Source: Salinivirga cyanobacteriivorans (GTDB lineage: Bacteria; Bacteroidota; Bacteroidia; Bacteroidales; Salinivirgaceae). Taken from it: 64,000 bases of DNA. Position numbers and translations under genes: made by a program. The stretch is from positions 504,225 through 568,224 of the forward strand of contig NZ_CP013118.1 in NCBI RefSeq assembly GCF_001443605.1, given 5' to 3'. The notes under the pieces were generated by a model, which was given only the letters and a program-made list of their open reading frames with translations, searched no databases and was not told the DNA's origin. This document shows, one piece after another, positions 61,949-64,000 of this stretch; within the stretch, counting starts at the first letter, position 1, and each line of letters starts with the position of its first letter.

Positions 61949-63963
61949 TGCAAGACAAATCAAAAAATAACCCGGTAAAACCGGAGCTCTTGCTGCCGGC
62001 AGGAAACATGGAAAACTTTAAAGCTGCTATTGTTGGCGGCGCCGATGCCGTATACCTTGGCATTAAACAATTTAATGCCCGTGGGCGCGCTCAAAACTTT
62101 TCGTGGCAGGAACTTGCTACTGCCCTCGAAATAGGCCGACAATACAAAGTAAAGGTTTATGTCACACTCAATACAGTTATAAAAAACACTGAAATTGAGG
62201 ATCTTATAGAAACACTTCATCATTTAAATCAACTACGACCCGATGCCCTCATTATACAGGACTGGGGTGTATATTACATTGTAAAAAAATATTTTCCTAA
62301 ACTAAAAGTACATGCCAGCACACAAATGGGAAATCATAACCATTTGGGTACAAGTCATGCAAAAAAACTAGACTTTCAGCGGGTAATTTTGGCAAGAGAA
62401 CTTACCATGCCCGAATTGGAACGTATTACACAAAACACCGAAGTTCAGACAGAAGTATTCATTCATGGAGCCCTCTGTTACTCTTTTTCGGGTATGTGTT
62501 TGTTCAGTAGTTTTACAGGAGGACAGGGTGCTAATCGTGGGCTATGCAAGCAACCATGTCGCAGAATTTTCCATACGCCTCAAAAATCGACCCCGTTTAG
62601 TTTAAAGGATCTTCAGTCGGAAAATAACATAGAACAACTCAAACAATTAAACATTCATTCGTTAAAAATAGAAGGTCGCTTAAAATCAGCAAATTATGTG
62701 TTTAATGTAGCAAAAGCATACAAAATATTGCTAAATGACCCTTCAAAACGGAACGAAGCCCTTAAACTACTTGAAATGGATATGGGCAGAGATAAAACAG
62801 GCTACTTTGCGGGCGGTGATGTATCCGGTGCTATTACCAGCCGCACTGCCACAGGCTATAATTTGGGACACATTATTAAAAATGATACTGAGTACCTGAC
62901 GATACATACAAGCACAAAACTGGAGAAAGGAGACCGCTTAAGAATTGTGCACCAAGATGGAACACAAACAGCTTTTAAAATAAATAAACATAAGGCCATT
63001 GACAATGGCTACAGCATTTTAAAAACAGCACGCGGAAAATTTGCAAAGGGGGACAAAGTATTTTTGGCATCGCAAAAAGAGAAAAAAATAAAATCTATCG
63101 ATGTACCTGCTGCTGAATTCAGCTCAAAACCCATTAGTAAAAAAAATAAAGCTCAGGTAGCTGATGAAATAAAGGATAAAAAAAGAAAGAAGACCACGAA
63201 TAACAGAGATAATATTTATGTGAGAATCAATGATCTTGATTGGATTAAAAAAGTACAATTTAACGACATTGAAGGATTACTGTTAAAATTACCATTGAAG
63301 CAATATGGACAGCTGCGCACAGAGGTTCCATTTATAAAAAAGAACCTGCATAAAATTATTATTGAACTACCAGCTTTTATTCCCGAAGATGGAATAAGCA
63401 AATGGAAGGAGCTTATTAATAACCTGAAAAATAAAGGCATTAAAAAATTTGCCCTCAGTCATCTTTCCCAACAATTGTTTTTCAATCCAAAAGATTTCCT
63501 CATGACCAACGAGCAGGTTTATGCATTTAATGATGCTGCTATACACGTGTTTAAAACTGAAAAAATAAACAAGTATACCCTGCCTTTTGAAAATGATATG
63601 GACAACATTAAAAGCTACTCATTCTCTGATGGAATAATACCGGTATACTTCAGGCCACCCCTATTTTTCTCGCGTATGCCGGTTAAAATTGATTCCCGGA
63701 AGCCCGTTTTTGACGACTACAACCCAAATATGCAACTCAATTATATAAAACGCGATAACCTTAATTATATTTATCCGGAACAACCGGTATCATTTACACA
63801 CCAGGTCAATGAATTCAGAAAACAGGGGTTTAATAATTTCCTGGTTGATTTTAGCTTCGAAAAACCATCGCAGAACCGCTGGAAAACAGTTTTAAAACGG
63901 GTTAAATTTTCAGAACAAATACAACCTGCTTACAGTTTCAACCTTAAAAACGGGCTGGTATAA
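61948..63963 (+). CDS. U32-family peptidase with long C-terminal extension
   Basis: The 671-aa protein opens with the U32 barrel ('ELLLPAGNMENFKAAIVGGADAVYLGIKQFNARGRAQNF'), 'VKVYVTLNTVIKNTEIEDL' and the Cys-containing 'GALCYSFSGMCLFSSFTGGQGANRGLCKQPCR', probably an Fe-S site. This is as in RlhA/TrhP/UbiU-like members that hydroxylate RNA or ubiquinone precursors. Residues 340-671 form an extra domain with a Lys-rich linker, as in Bacteroidota members. 'Peptidase' is the family name and not proven here. It ends 37 bp before the window end. Confidence 0.88.
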   Translation: MQDKSKNNPVKPELLLPAGNMENFKAAIVGGADAVYLGIKQFNARGRAQNFSWQELATALEIGRQYKVKVYVTLNTVIKNTEIEDLIETLHHLNQLRPDALIIQDWGVYYIVKKYFPKLKVHASTQMGNHNHLGTSHAKKLDFQRVILARELTMPELERITQNTEVQTEVFIHGALCYSFSGMCLFSSFTGGQGANRGLCKQPCRRIFHTPQKSTPFSLKDLQSENNIEQLKQLNIHSLKIEGRLKSANYVFNVAKAYKILLNDPSKRNEALKLLEMDMGRDKTGYFAGGDVSGAITSRTATGYNLGHIIKNDTEYLTIHTSTKLEKGDRLRIVHQDGTQTAFKINKHKAIDNGYSILKTARGKFAKGDKVFLASQKEKKIKSIDVPAAEFSSKPISKKNKAQVADEIKDKKRKKTTNNRDNIYVRINDLDWIKKVQFNDIEGLLLKLPLKQYGQLRTEVPFIKKNLHKIIIELPAFIPEDGISKWKELINNLKNKGIKKFALSHLSQQLFFNPKDFLMTNEQVYAFNDAAIHVFKTEKINKYTLPFENDMDNIKSYSFSDGIIPVYFRPPLFFSRMPVKIDSRKPVFDDYNPNMQLNYIKRDNLNYIYPEQPVSFTHQVNEFRKQGFNNFLVDFSFEKPSQNRWKTVLKRVKFSEQIQPAYSFNLKNGLV

Positions 63964-64000
63964 AAACATTTATAATAAAAGAATCAAATAAAGAGGGGAA

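Overview
The window looks like a chromosome segment of a Bacteroidota bacterium, probably of the Bacteroidales/Marinilabiliales type. The pointers are a T9SS C-terminal sorting domain, a GG-leader peptide with a SPASM radical SAM enzyme and C39 exporter, GH127 and GH20 glycosidases, reporter-propeller sensors, AT-rich genes, and promoters of the TAnnTTTG type. The order-level placement is inference.

Layout. (1) 1-3025: end of an outer-membrane protein, an efflux adaptor lipoprotein, and an RND pump cut after about 65 codons next to an IS1595-family element. (2) 3026-13053: a gene-cassette array that behaves like an integron array. Four long imperfect palindromes with AAC...GTT ends separate cassettes carrying a WYL regulator, small orphan proteins, a ParDE toxin-antitoxin pair, a T9SS-exported protein and a 5.9-kb cassette with an SF2 helicase-nuclease plus a 683-aa partner. 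The first bases of each cassette are complementary to the sequence at the start of its own attC-like site, the arrangement left by integration of circular cassettes at G|TT. No integrase is in the window. The attC of the last cassette was hit on the bottom strand by a group IIC-like intron, which was then cut by an IS21 element. (3) 14332-21650: two related IS21 elements around a toxin-antitoxin pair and GC-rich repeats, then three 185-bp tandem repeats.

(4) 21652-40175: stable chromosomal genes. They include cutC, a GH20 hexosaminidase, a pyridoxal kinase, a coiled-repeat protein with a non-catalytic GH16 fold, fmt, an acyltransferase, a flippase-like membrane protein with a GT2, GH127, ndk, a DciA-like DUF721 protein, recF, a YfgM-like TPR protein, ribH, a Dabb protein, and a large transglutaminase/beta-propeller protein. 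A gene-free segment (36514-37422) is bounded by duplicated terminators.

(5) 40389-55336: a decaying, tandemly duplicated peptide natural-product locus. Unit 1 is intact from regulator to protease: a helix-turn-helix protein, a seven-cysteine GG-leader precursor, a SPASM radical SAM enzyme, and a secreted HExxH-X18-E metallopeptidase, ending in a truncated C39 peptidase. Unit 2 was broken by IS256, IS701 and IS4 elements; two of these have target duplications that can be read directly. It keeps a different secreted accessory protein (Ere/ChaN-like), a C39-ABC exporter with two in-frame stops, and an intact HlyD adaptor. (6) 55425-63963: a propeller/SpoIIE phosphatase sensor, an aldehyde dehydrogenase, a small charged protein, an outer-membrane beta-barrel, a Cys-rich DUF6485-like protein and a U32 peptidase.

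The best candidates for something new are the cassette array with its large helicase-nuclease cassette and the cysteine-rich peptide system. I saw no tRNA, rRNA or CRISPR array.
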